Positions 32,718 to 41,839 of a DNA stretch of 54,223 nucleotides are shown in pieces (positions within the stretch are counted from its first letter, which is position 1; each line of letters starts with the position of its first letter). The notes beneath the pieces were generated by a model. That model made no database searches and was not told the origin of the DNA. It saw only the letters and a program-made list of their open reading frames with translations. A program made the position numbers and the translations under genes. Source of the DNA: Sulfobacillus sp. (GTDB taxonomy: Bacteria > Bacillota > Sulfobacillia > Sulfobacillales > Sulfobacillaceae). Location of the stretch: NCBI GenBank assembly GCA_027309085.1, contig DAIDDL010000028.1, forward strand, positions 1 to 54,223. The letters are read 5' to 3'.

Positions 32718-34988
32718 CTAGTACGTACTGTCCCACTCTGCTGCCGGCCGTCTCCAATCCCGCTCCGCAGCCATCAGCCTGTGCCGGGCGCGTTCAAAGG
32801 ACGGACTGTCGGCCAGCTGCCGCCGCGCCGCAGGTTTCTCTCCCCGGCGGAAACCCAATTCGCGAAATACCCGGGCCCCAATGACAAGCGGGGCCTGGGA
32901 AGCCTCCCAGGCGGTCCACAGCCGGGCAAGCGTTTCCCTCGTCGGGGTGAGGCGCCGGGCCTTGGCGAGCACTCCCGCCGGGTCCAATTCGGGGTCTATC
33001 CACATGATTCCGCTGCTCTCCTTGAGTATAGCGGATGCGGCCATCAGCACATCGCGGCTGACAGGCGCCGTCAGCCAGACAATATGGTCCGCCCAGTTGG
33101 CCAGGTGGGGCCACTGGGCCCACTGGTTGATCACAACCGGACTCCCGTCCGCCAGGCTGGATGCCTGCTCAGATCCCGCCCATGACGCGTAGGGCCAATA
33201 GTGATACCATGCACGCCCATGGGTCTTGAGAGCCCACCGCTTTTGCTCGCGCGTGCTGTTCACCACGTAGAGAACACGGCCCGGCAGATCATCTGGCGCT
33301 GGGGAAAACCGGGTTGACCCACGCCACTGCTTCCGGCTGGCAGACACTCCGACAAACTGCTCAACGTGCCACTGCGGGGTTTTCCTCCCCTGAAACTGGT
33401 TAAGGACCAGTTCACCCACAAACTCCACAAACCCATCTTTTTCCATAGATTCCGAGACCGCTGCCTGGCTGAAGGCGACTGCCCGGAACGGGCTACCTGC
33501 CAGCGTCAGGGACAAATGGGTTTTCTCGCTCCCCATCCGGCGCATCTCCCCAATACTTCCGTTAACCGCCAGCCGCGGTCTTTCAAAACCGTGGCCATAC
33601 GGTTCCAGTCCGAGAATCTGGTCAGCGACCTCCGGAGTCAGCGCCGCCGCCCCAACAATGGCATCCACCTCACCGCCGACGAACTGCTGAGCCAAAATTT
33701 CAGGGGGCAAATCCCGGGAAAATTTGCGAGACAATTCCTGAGCGTCCTGGCGCAGGAGGCTGAATCCGCATGCCCCCCGGTGCCCTCCCAACTTAAGAAA
33801 AGCGTCGCGGCTCTTCCCAAGATGCCCAAACAAGTCGAGACCCGGCACAGACCGCGCCGACCCCTTTCCCGATGTCCCATCCCAGCCGATAACGGCGACG
33901 GGACGCTTTAACCGGTCCTTGAGGCGGGATGCGACAATGCCCACTACACCGTGATGCCAGTTGTCTCCCGCCACGACCACAAATCCCGGAACGTTCCCCT
34001 TCTTGTCCATGGGGATATGCTGCAGAGCCTGCTCAACCAGGTCCCGCTCTATTTCGCGCCGCAGGCGATTTCGGGTCCGGAGGTCCTCTGCCCACGGCTT
34101 GGCCTCTTCCAAGCTGCCGGACAGAAGCAGTGAGACGGCTGGCGCAGCATCGCCCATTCTTCCGGACGCGTTGAGATGCGGCCCCACAAAAAATGCCAGA
34201 TCGTCTGCACTGAGCTGCTGCCCAGGCTTCAGGCGGTCGCCCAGCAAAGCCGTAATGCCGGGACACGCCCCATTTTCCAGCGCGGGCAGACCGCGCTGCA
34301 CGATCCGCCGGTTGTCCCCCGTCAGGGGCACAACGTCTGCAACGGTTCCAACGGCCGCAATCCCATAGGCCCAGTCGGGCAGGTCTCCGTGCAAGAGAGC
34401 GCGGACCACTTGCAGGGCGACTCCAGCCCCCGAGAAGCGGTTGGGACGGTTCATCCGCTCTGGATTGACTAGAGCTGGCACATCGGGAATGTCTGGAGGC
34501 AGTCCGTGATGATCGGTCACGATCAGGGTCAGACCGTGTTTTTTTGCCAGCCGGGCTGCGTCGGGCGAACTGGACCCACAATCGACGGTAACCAGAAGAT
34601 CCACCCCGTCCGCGACAGCTTGCTCGACGCCCTCCGGGTGCAACCCGTAACCCTCATCAAATCGGTTGGGAATATAATAGTCAACATTCTCAAACCCCGC
34701 CCAGCGCAGACCCTGGTACATTACAGCGGTAGCAGTCACCCCGTCGGCATCGTAGTCCCCATACACCCGGACGCGCTTTTGGCCCTGCCGGGCCGCCGTC
34801 AGAAGGTCCACCGCCCGGTCCAGATCCGGCAGGTCCCCCGGGCTGCTCAGGGGCTGGTCGACGCGGCGGAGATCTTGCAGGGCGCCAACCGAGCGAATTC
34901 CGCGCACCCACAGGATCCTCGCCACCACAGCTGACAGTCCGCTGCTCGTCTGGAACTCCACATAGGCCTCGTAATCCTCAGGCCCCAA
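32718..34988 (-). CDS. recJ: Single-stranded-DNA-specific exonuclease RecJ
   Basis: 5'-3' ssDNA exonuclease in recombination and mismatch repair. DHH-domain motifs: VYGDYDADGVTATAV, VTVDCGSSS, IVTDHHGLPP, AAVGTVADVVPL; then DHHA1 (GPHLNASGRMGDA, VGIVASRLKDRLKRPV, GGHRGACGFSL) and an OB fold. A C-terminal extension of about 200 residues, longer than in E. coli, resembles Bacillus RecJ. TTG 34988 is the best available start but has only a weak ribosome site; the frame stays open upstream without ATG or GTG. Confidence 0.95.
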   Translation of the reverse strand: MGPEDYEAYVEFQTSSGLSAVVARILWVRGIRSVGALQDLRRVDQPLSSPGDLPDLDRAVDLLTAARQGQKRVRVYGDYDADGVTATAVMYQGLRWAGFENVDYYIPNRFDEGYGLHPEGVEQAVADGVDLLVTVDCGSSSPDAARLAKKHGLTLIVTDHHGLPPDIPDVPALVNPERMNRPNRFSGAGVALQVVRALLHGDLPDWAYGIAAVGTVADVVPLTGDNRRIVQRGLPALENGACPGITALLGDRLKPGQQLSADDLAFFVGPHLNASGRMGDAAPAVSLLLSGSLEEAKPWAEDLRTRNRLRREIERDLVEQALQHIPMDKKGNVPGFVVVAGDNWHHGVVGIVASRLKDRLKRPVAVIGWDGTSGKGSARSVPGLDLFGHLGKSRDAFLKLGGHRGACGFSLLRQDAQELSRKFSRDLPPEILAQQFVGGEVDAIVGAAALTPEVADQILGLEPYGHGFERPRLAVNGSIGEMRRMGSEKTHLSLTLAGSPFRAVAFSQAAVSESMEKDGFVEFVGELVLNQFQGRKTPQWHVEQFVGVSASRKQWRGSTRFSPAPDDLPGRVLYVVNSTREQKRWALKTHGRAWYHYWPYASWAGSEQASSLADGSPVVINQWAQWPHLANWADHIVWLTAPVSRDVLMAASAILKESSGIMWIDPELDPAGVLAKARRLTPTRETLARLWTAWEASQAPLVIGARVFRELGFRRGEKPAARRQLADSPSFERARHRLMAAERDWRRPAAEWDSTY

Positions 34989-35049
34989 AGACTTCAGTAC
35001 ATAATTTTCGTTCCGGTACCGTTTCGTGCTGACCAGTCCAATCCTGACG

Positions 35050-35925
35050 TTAATCGGGATTTACATGAACCATCACATCTTGAATGCGCGGCAGACTCAT
35101 GATGGCTTCTTTCACCCGGTGTGAGATTTGATGAGCTTCCAAAATCGACAGTTGGCGGTTCACAACAATTTTCAAGTCCACCAGAACTTGGGTGCCCGAT
35201 ACCCTCGTCCGTATTTCCGCGATCTTCTTCACCCCAGCCACCTGCAGGCACTGGACCCGTATAGCCTGGACCGTCTCCGGGTCGGCAGCGCGGTCCATCA
35301 GGTCGTTGGCTGCCTGGGAAAAGATCTCAATCCCCAGCCACACAATCAGGGCCGCGACCGCCAGAGCGCCGTAGGCGTCACAGTGGGCAATTCCCCACTG
35401 CGCTCCTAAAATGGCTGCGGTCGTGATGGCCGAGGAGATCACGTCCATACGGTTATCCAGAGCCGAGGCCATGAGAGAGTGGCTGCCTGTGCGGGCTGCC
35501 GTCTTCTTTTGCCGCACATACATGACCCACTTTATGACCATGACACCTGCCGCCACCACCAGGGTCACCGCGGTAGGATGCTGGCTAGGGCGGCTCAACG
35601 CTGCAATGGAGCCATTGGCCACTTCAAATCCGGCCAAAATCAGCAGGAGCGCAACAACCTTCTGGGCTACGGCTTCAGCCTTGGCATGCCCGTAATTATG
35701 TCCCTCATCGGGCGGGATGCGGGCCACACGCAATCCGATAATCACGGCAATGGATGATCCCAGGTCTGCCCCGGAATGAATTCCATCCGCAATCAGAGCC
35801 CGGGAGTTTCCAACAATACCCACAGTGATTTTCAGTGCCATCAGAATAAAGTTTCCTACGGCCCCCCATGCCGCACTGCGGGTACTGGTTCGCAGTTCTC
35901 CGTCGACATCAATCATGCGTCTCAC
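35050..35925 (-). CDS. Cation diffusion facilitator transporter
   Basis: Metal (Zn/Fe/Mn)/proton antiporter exporting divalent cations. 291 residues, six helices: the metal site in helix II is ALIADGIHSGADL (HxxxD), the paired site in helix V SALDNRMDV (D/N), and a C-terminal ferredoxin-like domain (VAGVKKIAEIRTRVSG...LVDLKIVV...DVMVHVNPD). PPDEGHNYGHAKAE is the cytoplasmic loop typical of bacterial CDFs. Substrate is uncertain. It sits between a small membrane gene and recJ. Confidence 0.92.
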   Translation of the reverse strand: MRRMIDVDGELRTSTRSAAWGAVGNFILMALKITVGIVGNSRALIADGIHSGADLGSSIAVIIGLRVARIPPDEGHNYGHAKAEAVAQKVVALLLILAGFEVANGSIAALSRPSQHPTAVTLVVAAGVMVIKWVMYVRQKKTAARTGSHSLMASALDNRMDVISSAITTAAILGAQWGIAHCDAYGALAVAALIVWLGIEIFSQAANDLMDRAADPETVQAIRVQCLQVAGVKKIAEIRTRVSGTQVLVDLKIVVNRQLSILEAHQISHRVKEAIMSLPRIQDVMVHVNPD

Positions 35926-35972
35926 CTGTTTCCAGATTACTCGCTCCCGCTATTATTGTAACATGGCTGAAA

Positions 35973-36392
35973 CTACGGTCGGAGACGCGCGATAATAATG
36001 ACTAGCAGCACCACGGAAATGGACTTAACCGCCCTCACGACCACAATCTGGCGGACATCCCGACCGAATCCCTGCATTCTCTTAGCTGCGTCAAACCCCA
36101 CGGTGCCCTGCCATGCCACGATGCCCAAAATCGGGCTAAGCAGCAAGGCCAGCCATAGCAGCACCCATGATTCCCGGAGCAGGCGGGACGGGCTGCGGGC
36201 CGCGGGCGGCTCCGGCAGCCACAGGTGAAAGGCCCAGTCGCCAGCGGCGGCGACGCCCCATTCTCCGACAAGCGCCCACCCCCACCAGTACGGGTATCCC
36301 AGCCGGAGCACCATCTGCAGCGCAACCGTGATGACAAGCCACGGCCCGTCCCATAACCAAGCCCCTGCGGCTGATACCAGAAGCCACCCCAT
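35973..36392 (-). CDS. Hypothetical membrane protein
   Basis: 139 residues, Trp-rich, with about four hydrophobic helices (residues 2-20, 22-50, 72-96, 114-135). The basic PPAARSPSRLLRES segment lies in a loop. No family recognised. Same strand and probably same transcript as secDF and the cation transporter; 131 bases separate it from secF, and that gap holds no further gene. Confidence 0.55.
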   Translation of the reverse strand: MGWLLVSAAGAWLWDGPWLVITVALQMVLRLGYPYWWGWALVGEWGVAAAGDWAFHLWLPEPPAARSPSRLLRESWVLLWLALLLSPILGIVAWQGTVGFDAAKRMQGFGRDVRQIVVVRAVKSISVVLLVIIIARLRP

Positions 36393-36523
36393 GATCCCAC
36401 CCCCCTGCTTGGTTCCGCTTTCCTATCCTCCTATCATGCCCCAATTCAGGAAAAATCCCGCAAAGCAGGAAACGCCCGGATAGCACCGGACGCTTCTCAC
36501 ACCTTCGCAGGCCGCACTCCCCA

Positions 36524-37420
36524 TCAGGCGGAAGCCGGTTTGGCCTTCTTCTTGCCCTGCTCTTTTTTTGTCCATAAAAGCCAAATAGGACTGGCGATAA
36601 AAATCGAAGAGTACGTGCCAAAAATCACCCCGAAAAGCATCGTCAAGGCAAAGTCGCGAATGCTGCTGCCAGCGAAGATCAAGAGGGCCAACAGGGCGAT
36701 AATCACCGTGGTGGATGTGTTGATGGAGCGCACCAACACCTGATTCAAACTCTTATTCACCAGGTCGTCCAACGGGTCGTTCTTCTTCCGGACCGCTAGA
36801 TTCTCCCGAATACGGTCGAACACAATGATTTTGTCCGTAATCGAGTAGCCAAAAATCGTCAGCACGGCCATAATGAAATACTCCGTAATCTGAATGTGGA
36901 TCAGGGCAATCAATCCGATAGTAATGATGACATCGTGCAGCATGGCGATAATCCCCGATAGAGCAAACCGCCACTCAAAGCGGATAGTGATGTACAAAAT
37001 GATGGCGACAACGGCGAGGCCTACCGCAATCAGAGCCCTCTGCTCTGTTTGCTGTCCGATAATCGACGAAACCCGGCTCGTGGAGATTTCCTTGAACGCC
37101 CCCACGTCGCGTCCGAGCTGCGACAGCAGCGCATTCCGCTCGTGCTCGGAAATAGTGGGGGTCGTAATCATCACGTTGTCATGCCCGCTGCCGAGAAAAA
37201 CCACCGTGCTGCCGCTGAGTCGGTCGCGGTCCAGCACCGTGTTGATCTTCGTGGCCGTGACACCCTGGTGAAATCGAAGGTTCATCTGCGTCCCGCCAGT
37301 AAAATCGATGCCGTAATTGAGACCCCGGATAAAAAATGCCCCGAGAGCCAGAATGACCAGCAGCCCCGACACCACAAACCATGTTTTCCATGGCCGGACA
37401 AATTCAAAATGGTACCGCAT
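36524..37420 (-). CDS. secF: Protein translocase subunit SecF
   Basis: RND-type helper of the Sec translocon that uses proton motive force to pull exported proteins. The N-terminal helix is followed by GIDFTGGTQMNLRF, the SecF hallmark, an extracytoplasmic domain, then five helices with GYSITDKIIVFDRIREN and NQVLVRSINTSTTV. 298 residues from ATG 37420, 13 bases after secD; the frame continues up to 37474 inside secD. The Lys-rich C-terminus is cytoplasmic. Confidence 0.95.
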   Translation of the reverse strand: MRYHFEFVRPWKTWFVVSGLLVILALGAFFIRGLNYGIDFTGGTQMNLRFHQGVTATKINTVLDRDRLSGSTVVFLGSGHDNVMITTPTISEHERNALLSQLGRDVGAFKEISTSRVSSIIGQQTEQRALIAVGLAVVAIILYITIRFEWRFALSGIIAMLHDVIITIGLIALIHIQITEYFIMAVLTIFGYSITDKIIVFDRIRENLAVRKKNDPLDDLVNKSLNQVLVRSINTSTTVIIALLALLIFAGSSIRDFALTMLFGVIFGTYSSIFIASPIWLLWTKKEQGKKKAKPASA

Positions 37421-37433
37421 CTTGAGAATCCCC

Positions 37434-38645
37434 CTACCCCACAAATATGGTGCGCACTTTAGCCCACCCGGCATCTGCCACCCACCGGATGACCACTCCT
37501 GTCACCGATACCGCCGTGAGCAGGGAGACGGCCGTGCCAATCATGAGCGTCAACGCAAATCCTTTGACTTCTCCGGTCCCCAGGAAAAACAGAATGAGAG
37601 AGGAGACAAAAGTCGTCACATGCGAATCCAAAATTGCGCGGATGGCGTGCCGGAACCCCGCCGCAACTGCAGCGCCGGGCTTCTTGCCATTGATCATCTC
37701 TTCACGGATCCGGGAGAAAATAATGACGTTGGCATCCACGGCCATACCTACCGACAGTATCAGTCCGGCGATGCCCGGAACGGTGATCACCGCGTGGATG
37801 CTCCACAGTCCCCCGACCACCAGCAGCAGGTAAATCAGCAGAGCCATATCAGCCACCAAGCCGGCCAAGCGGTACCAGAAAATCATGACAATCCCGATGA
37901 GGGCTATCGCAATCATTGCCGCCATTTTGCTGGCCTGCACCGAGGCATGTCCCAGAGTCGCGCTCACCGTGCGCACGTCAAGCACCTTAAGGTTCACGGG
38001 CAGAGCGCCTGACTGCAAAAGCAAGGCCACTTGCTGCGCTTTCTTCAAGGTGGGAAAGTTGCCGCTCATCTGCGCCTGCCCATTGGGAATCACGCTTTGG
38101 ACCACCGGAGCTTCGACAAGTTTGCCATTGAGATAGATCGGCAACTCCTTGCCCAGATACTGCTTGGTCGCCGCCGCAAACAGCGCGGTGCCCTTGTGAT
38201 TGAATGTGAGGTTAACCACATACTGGCCATTGGCTTCCGCCGCTGCAGCCGAGGACAGGTCTCCGCCGGTCACCAGAACCTTGCCGGTAGGACTTTTGAT
38301 TTCGAGCACAGCGGTTTGTCCCAAAAATTTCAGTGCTTGCTCCGGGTCCTTCACACCCGGCAAGTCGATGGTGATACGGTTGGATCCCACCTGTTCGATG
38401 ACAGGCTCCGATACCCCTAAAGAGTTCACCCGAAAGTTCATAATTTCCATTGCACGCGCCATTGTCTGGACATTGACGGGCTGGCCCGGAGAGGGCTCTG
38501 CCTGATAAGTGGCAGTAACTCCGCCTTTTAAGTCCAGTCCATAGCGCAAATGGCTGGCGACGGGATTAATCTGCAAAAAGTAAAAAAGGGCTGCGATGAT
38601 CACCGCAACCAGGGCAAAAAACTTGATTCTGCTCTTTCGACGCAT
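37434..38645 (-). CDS. secD: Protein translocase subunit SecD
   Basis: Partner of SecF. 403 residues: one N-terminal helix, YGLDLKGGVTATYQ (the SecD DLxGG motif), RVNSLGVSEPVIEQVGSNRITIDLPGV, extracytoplasmic P1 base and head, then five helices with LSVGMAVDANVIIFSRIREE, where the Asp is the proton-relay residue. It is shorter than E. coli SecD, as usual in Firmicutes. secD and secF are separate genes here, not fused as in Bacillus subtilis. Confidence 0.95.
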   Translation of the reverse strand: MRRKSRIKFFALVAVIIAALFYFLQINPVASHLRYGLDLKGGVTATYQAEPSPGQPVNVQTMARAMEIMNFRVNSLGVSEPVIEQVGSNRITIDLPGVKDPEQALKFLGQTAVLEIKSPTGKVLVTGGDLSSAAAAEANGQYVVNLTFNHKGTALFAAATKQYLGKELPIYLNGKLVEAPVVQSVIPNGQAQMSGNFPTLKKAQQVALLLQSGALPVNLKVLDVRTVSATLGHASVQASKMAAMIAIALIGIVMIFWYRLAGLVADMALLIYLLLVVGGLWSIHAVITVPGIAGLILSVGMAVDANVIIFSRIREEMINGKKPGAAVAAGFRHAIRAILDSHVTTFVSSLILFFLGTGEVKGFALTLMIGTAVSLLTAVSVTGVVIRWVADAGWAKVRTIFVG

Positions 38646-38711
38646 TGCAAAGCCCCCCGGTTCAAAATCGTTTCATTATAGTCCGCGTCGTCAGGCAGTG
38701 TCAATTCGCGG

Positions 38712-39269
38712 CTATTTAGGCAGAGGCTCCGGTGAAAATGCCGCAAACTGCCTGCGGGCCTGTTGCAGGTCCGCAATGTCCGGTATTTGGAGCGGAGCCG
38801 GCCCACCGCAACAGATCCGGTAGCGCAGCGCGGCCCGGTCTTGCTCTGTGCAAAAGCAGGCGGGGGACGCCCATAATTTGTCGAGTCCAGCACGCTGGTC
38901 AAACCACTGCACAATCACGCCAGCCACCCTCGCAGGGCTCAACGGGTCGGTGCGCACGACCAGGCTGGCAGCCTCGCGCGCCGCCCGCAGGCTGAGCCAT
39001 TGCTGGATATAGTGTTGGCGCGTCCAGCTAACGCGCCGCCGGCGCCGGACCGTAGCAAAATCTGCTGCCAGCAAAATTACGGGATGGTTTCCCTTTCGGC
39101 GAAAGAGTGTCGGCACTGCTGAATGCTCCTGCGCCACCGACTGCGCCACTATCCCGTAATCCGCCAAAACCTGTGATACGGTCGATTTGCCCGCTGCGCA
39201 CACCCCGACCAACACCACCCCATTAATAGGGAATGCTCGCGGAGAGTGTCCGAATGGCATTGTCTTCAC
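38712..39269 (-). CDS. P-loop NTPase of unknown role
   Basis: Up to 185 residues with a Walker A motif GVCAAGKSTV near the start, resembling nucleotide/shikimate-kinase-like or AAA_18 folds. Later parts show HSAVPTLF and VILLAADFATVRRRR, with Arg-rich lid-like stretches. The frame opens at 39269 and overlaps the SpoIIE-like gene by 47 bases. A GTG just after that gene's stop (about 39215) would put the P-loop at the very N-terminus and may be the real start. It is paired with the phosphatase gene; function not known. Confidence 0.6.
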   Translation of the reverse strand: MKTMPFGHSPRAFPINGVVLVGVCAAGKSTVSQVLADYGIVAQSVAQEHSAVPTLFRRKGNHPVILLAADFATVRRRRRVSWTRQHYIQQWLSLRAAREAASLVVRTDPLSPARVAGVIVQWFDQRAGLDKLWASPACFCTEQDRAALRYRICCGGPAPLQIPDIADLQQARRQFAAFSPEPLPK

Positions 39270-39924
39270 CGCCCCTAACCGCCAATGCGACTATGCTGAC
39301 ATCATCTCCGGGACGGTCCTTATCCAAGAGCAGCGTTTGCAGCATCAGCTCATTGACCCATGCCTGCAGGTCATGGATCTCCAGCGTATTCATTTCATCT
39401 TGAATCTTCTCCCACGGCAGTGTTTTCCCGTACCGCTTGCCGGCATTGGTCACCCCGTCGGAAAATGTCAGGAGGACCGTGCCCTCCACGAGGGGCAGTT
39501 CCGTTATGGCCGGCCGGGTCTTCCGGTATGTCCCGATCACTTCAGCCCCTCCCTCCAAGCGAAAGACCACATTTTCCTGGCGAACGAGGACAGGCACGGG
39601 GGTGTTGCGGGCAATTACCATTGTTTTGGTGTGCATGTCACAGGACAAAACCGCCAGGGTCGCCGTGACGCGCCCTTCACGAGCCGTATAGAGCATGTCT
39701 TGAACAGCCCGGGCGACAGCTCCGTCCCGGGAACCGTCTGCAATCAAACTCACAGCCTTCATGGCCACCAGACGGCTGATGCGTTTGGCTGCTATCCCAG
39801 AGCCCTGACCGTCCGCCAAAATCACCGAGACGCCTCCGAGAGGCCGCTCCACCAGTTCGATGGTGTCTCCACTCTCGCCAAATCCCCCTTTAGGGACTTT
39901 CGACCACGCTACATCAATTCTCAT
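39223..39924 (-). CDS. SpoIIE-type PP2C protein phosphatase
   Basis: 233 residues of a bare PP2C/SpoIIE catalytic domain (RsbX-like): SVILADGQGSGIAAKRIS with metal-binding Asp, VLSCDMHTKTMVIARNT, LLTFSDGVTNAGKRYG and PGDDVSIVALAV carrying the last metal Asp residues. No sensor or transmembrane part. Such enzymes dephosphorylate anti-anti-sigma factors; no partner gene is visible nearby. Starts 11 bases after the selB stop and overlaps the P-loop gene downstream. Confidence 0.85.
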   Translation of the reverse strand: MRIDVAWSKVPKGGFGESGDTIELVERPLGGVSVILADGQGSGIAAKRISRLVAMKAVSLIADGSRDGAVARAVQDMLYTAREGRVTATLAVLSCDMHTKTMVIARNTPVPVLVRQENVVFRLEGGAEVIGTYRKTRPAITELPLVEGTVLLTFSDGVTNAGKRYGKTLPWEKIQDEMNTLEIHDLQAWVNELMLQTLLLDKDRPGDDVSIVALAVRGGEDNAIRTLSASIPY

Positions 39925-39935
39925 TGAGTGTCACC

Positions 39936-41825
39936 CTAACTTGCCAGTGTGCGGCTTTCGCCAACCCGGCGGGTAATATGCATAACATCAAGCAGTTCCA
40001 GAAAAAGGACAGCGAATCGGCGGTTGGCCCCCAGGACCTCTTTCAATTCGCTGGTGGTGAGAGACGTTTGGTCCGCCAGCGCCTGGACCACCCGGCCGCG
40101 TCCCTCACCGAAAACAGTGTCAGAAATATAGAGCCCCTCATCCAGTCGGACGATTCTCTGCTGCTGCAGCAGGTGCTCGAGAATATCGAAAAAGTGGTCT
40201 GCGGCAATTCCAGTCTGCGCCATGAGCTGTTCTGCACCCACAGGCTTGAGTCCTGACGTGTGGATGGCCTGGTATAGCGAGTCAATCTCCTGGCTCCACG
40301 GGCCGCTGACGCGGGGCACAAAGTCGTCCATGCGGACCCATTCACGGTCCAGCACGGCCCCGTCAACGCGGTTCACCACAAAGAGTGTGCTCTTCAAGGT
40401 CCACTGTGGCCAGAGTCTTTCCCGCAATCGTTCGCGTTCGATTCCGGGGCGGAGCGGGTGGGCTTGGTGATATTCCTTCAAAAACTGGAGCAACAAATCC
40501 GCAAGCGGAACGAGAAAGGTCCTCAGCAACACCTGCCGTTCGGGCCCGTACAGAACCTCCGGGTTGGTCTGGCAGAGGTGCTCCACCTCTGCCAGAGGAT
40601 ATCCCGTCCGCTCAGCCAGTGTGTCAATGAGGCAGGGATCTGGGCAAGCACGCAGTTGCGCTTGAACCACATCCTGGACGGAGCCATGCGCGAGCAGGTC
40701 CAGACGGCTAATCAATTCTGGTTCCTTGCGTTTATGATGGACTCCGACTTCGACGACACGGCCGCCTCCCACCGTTATCACCGGGCTGTAGGACCGGATG
40801 AGAAAGCGGTCGTGGCGGCTGGCCGGCACCGGAGACTCCAATCGAAGTTCTGCAAATGCCCGTTCCCCAGGGGCGAGCCTATCGCGGTCGTACCAGTACA
40901 GGCGGCCGATAGCCTCGGCGGTTCCCAGATGCACATGCACCCGGCTGCGCTGGTCAAGTTCGGGACTGGTGCCGAGGAGGGACACGTCCACCGCTAAAAT
41001 GTCCACCGCTTTCACCGTGCCAGGGGTGGCCAGCATTTTCCCCCGGTGCACATGGTCCTTGTCAATCCCCGCGAGGTTGACGGCCACCCTCTGTCCGGCC
41101 ACCGCGTACTCCACTTTCCGGCTGTGCACCTCAAGCCCCCGAACCCTCACGGGATAGGGGCCCGGCACCACCTCTAGGGAATCCTCCGGGCGGATGGTGC
41201 CGCTGACCAGGGTGCCCGTAACCACCGTCCCGAATCCGCGTACAGAAAATACCCGGTCTACCGGGAGCTGGACCAGGCCGGAGGCGCTGCGCACAGGGAC
41301 CTGCTGAATCAGGGTGTCCAGCGCCTCCAGCAGTTCAGGGATCCCCCGTCCGGAAACCGAGTCAACCACCAGCACCGGAGATTGCTGAAGAAATGAACCC
41401 GTTAGGGCCTCGCTGACGGCCTCCTCAACAATGGGGAGCCATTCGCTTTCCACGGTGTCGGCCTTGGTAATGACCGTCAAACCCATTTCCACCCCCAGCA
41501 GAGTCAAAATATCCAAGTGTTCGCGGGTTTGGGGCATGATGCCCTCATCTGCCGCCACCACCAGCATAACTGCATCCATGCCGTGCACTCCGGCTACCAT
41601 ATTGCGTATAAACCGCTCGTGGCCCGGCACATCGATAAGAGCGGCGTGCTGGCCGCTCGGAAGTGTAAAATCTGCAAAACCCAAGTCGATGGAAATGCCC
41701 CGGGTACGCTCTTCGGGGAGGCGGTCGGTGTTCACTCCCGTCAGTCTTTGGGTCAAAGTGGTCTTGCCATGATCTATATGCCCGGCGGTGCCGATGATGA
41801 TGGGTCTATGGTAGATGTCGGCCAT
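39936..41825 (-). CDS. selB: Selenocysteine-specific elongation factor SelB
   Basis: GTPase that brings Sec-tRNA to UGA codons followed by a SECIS hairpin. G1 is GTAGHIDHGKTTL, then RGISIDLGFA, the G3 DVPGHERFIRNMVAG and the G4 TKAD. Domains 2-3 include GFGTVVTGTLVSG. About 240 further residues form winged helices that read mRNA structure. 629 residues is usual. No selA, selD, tRNA-Sec or in-frame UGA selenoprotein is visible in the window. It lies between murT and the phosphatase gene. Confidence 0.95.
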   Translation of the reverse strand: MADIYHRPIIIGTAGHIDHGKTTLTQRLTGVNTDRLPEERTRGISIDLGFADFTLPSGQHAALIDVPGHERFIRNMVAGVHGMDAVMLVVAADEGIMPQTREHLDILTLLGVEMGLTVITKADTVESEWLPIVEEAVSEALTGSFLQQSPVLVVDSVSGRGIPELLEALDTLIQQVPVRSASGLVQLPVDRVFSVRGFGTVVTGTLVSGTIRPEDSLEVVPGPYPVRVRGLEVHSRKVEYAVAGQRVAVNLAGIDKDHVHRGKMLATPGTVKAVDILAVDVSLLGTSPELDQRSRVHVHLGTAEAIGRLYWYDRDRLAPGERAFAELRLESPVPASRHDRFLIRSYSPVITVGGGRVVEVGVHHKRKEPELISRLDLLAHGSVQDVVQAQLRACPDPCLIDTLAERTGYPLAEVEHLCQTNPEVLYGPERQVLLRTFLVPLADLLLQFLKEYHQAHPLRPGIERERLRERLWPQWTLKSTLFVVNRVDGAVLDREWVRMDDFVPRVSGPWSQEIDSLYQAIHTSGLKPVGAEQLMAQTGIAADHFFDILEHLLQQQRIVRLDEGLYISDTVFGEGRGRVVQALADQTSLTTSELKEVLGANRRFAVLFLELLDVMHITRRVGESRTLAS

Positions 41826-41839
41826 TTTGGACCGCCCTC

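Noticed and set aside
34994-35251. 85-residue minus-strand ORF before recJ
   Set aside because: Overlaps the 3' end of the cation transporter in another frame and has no domain.
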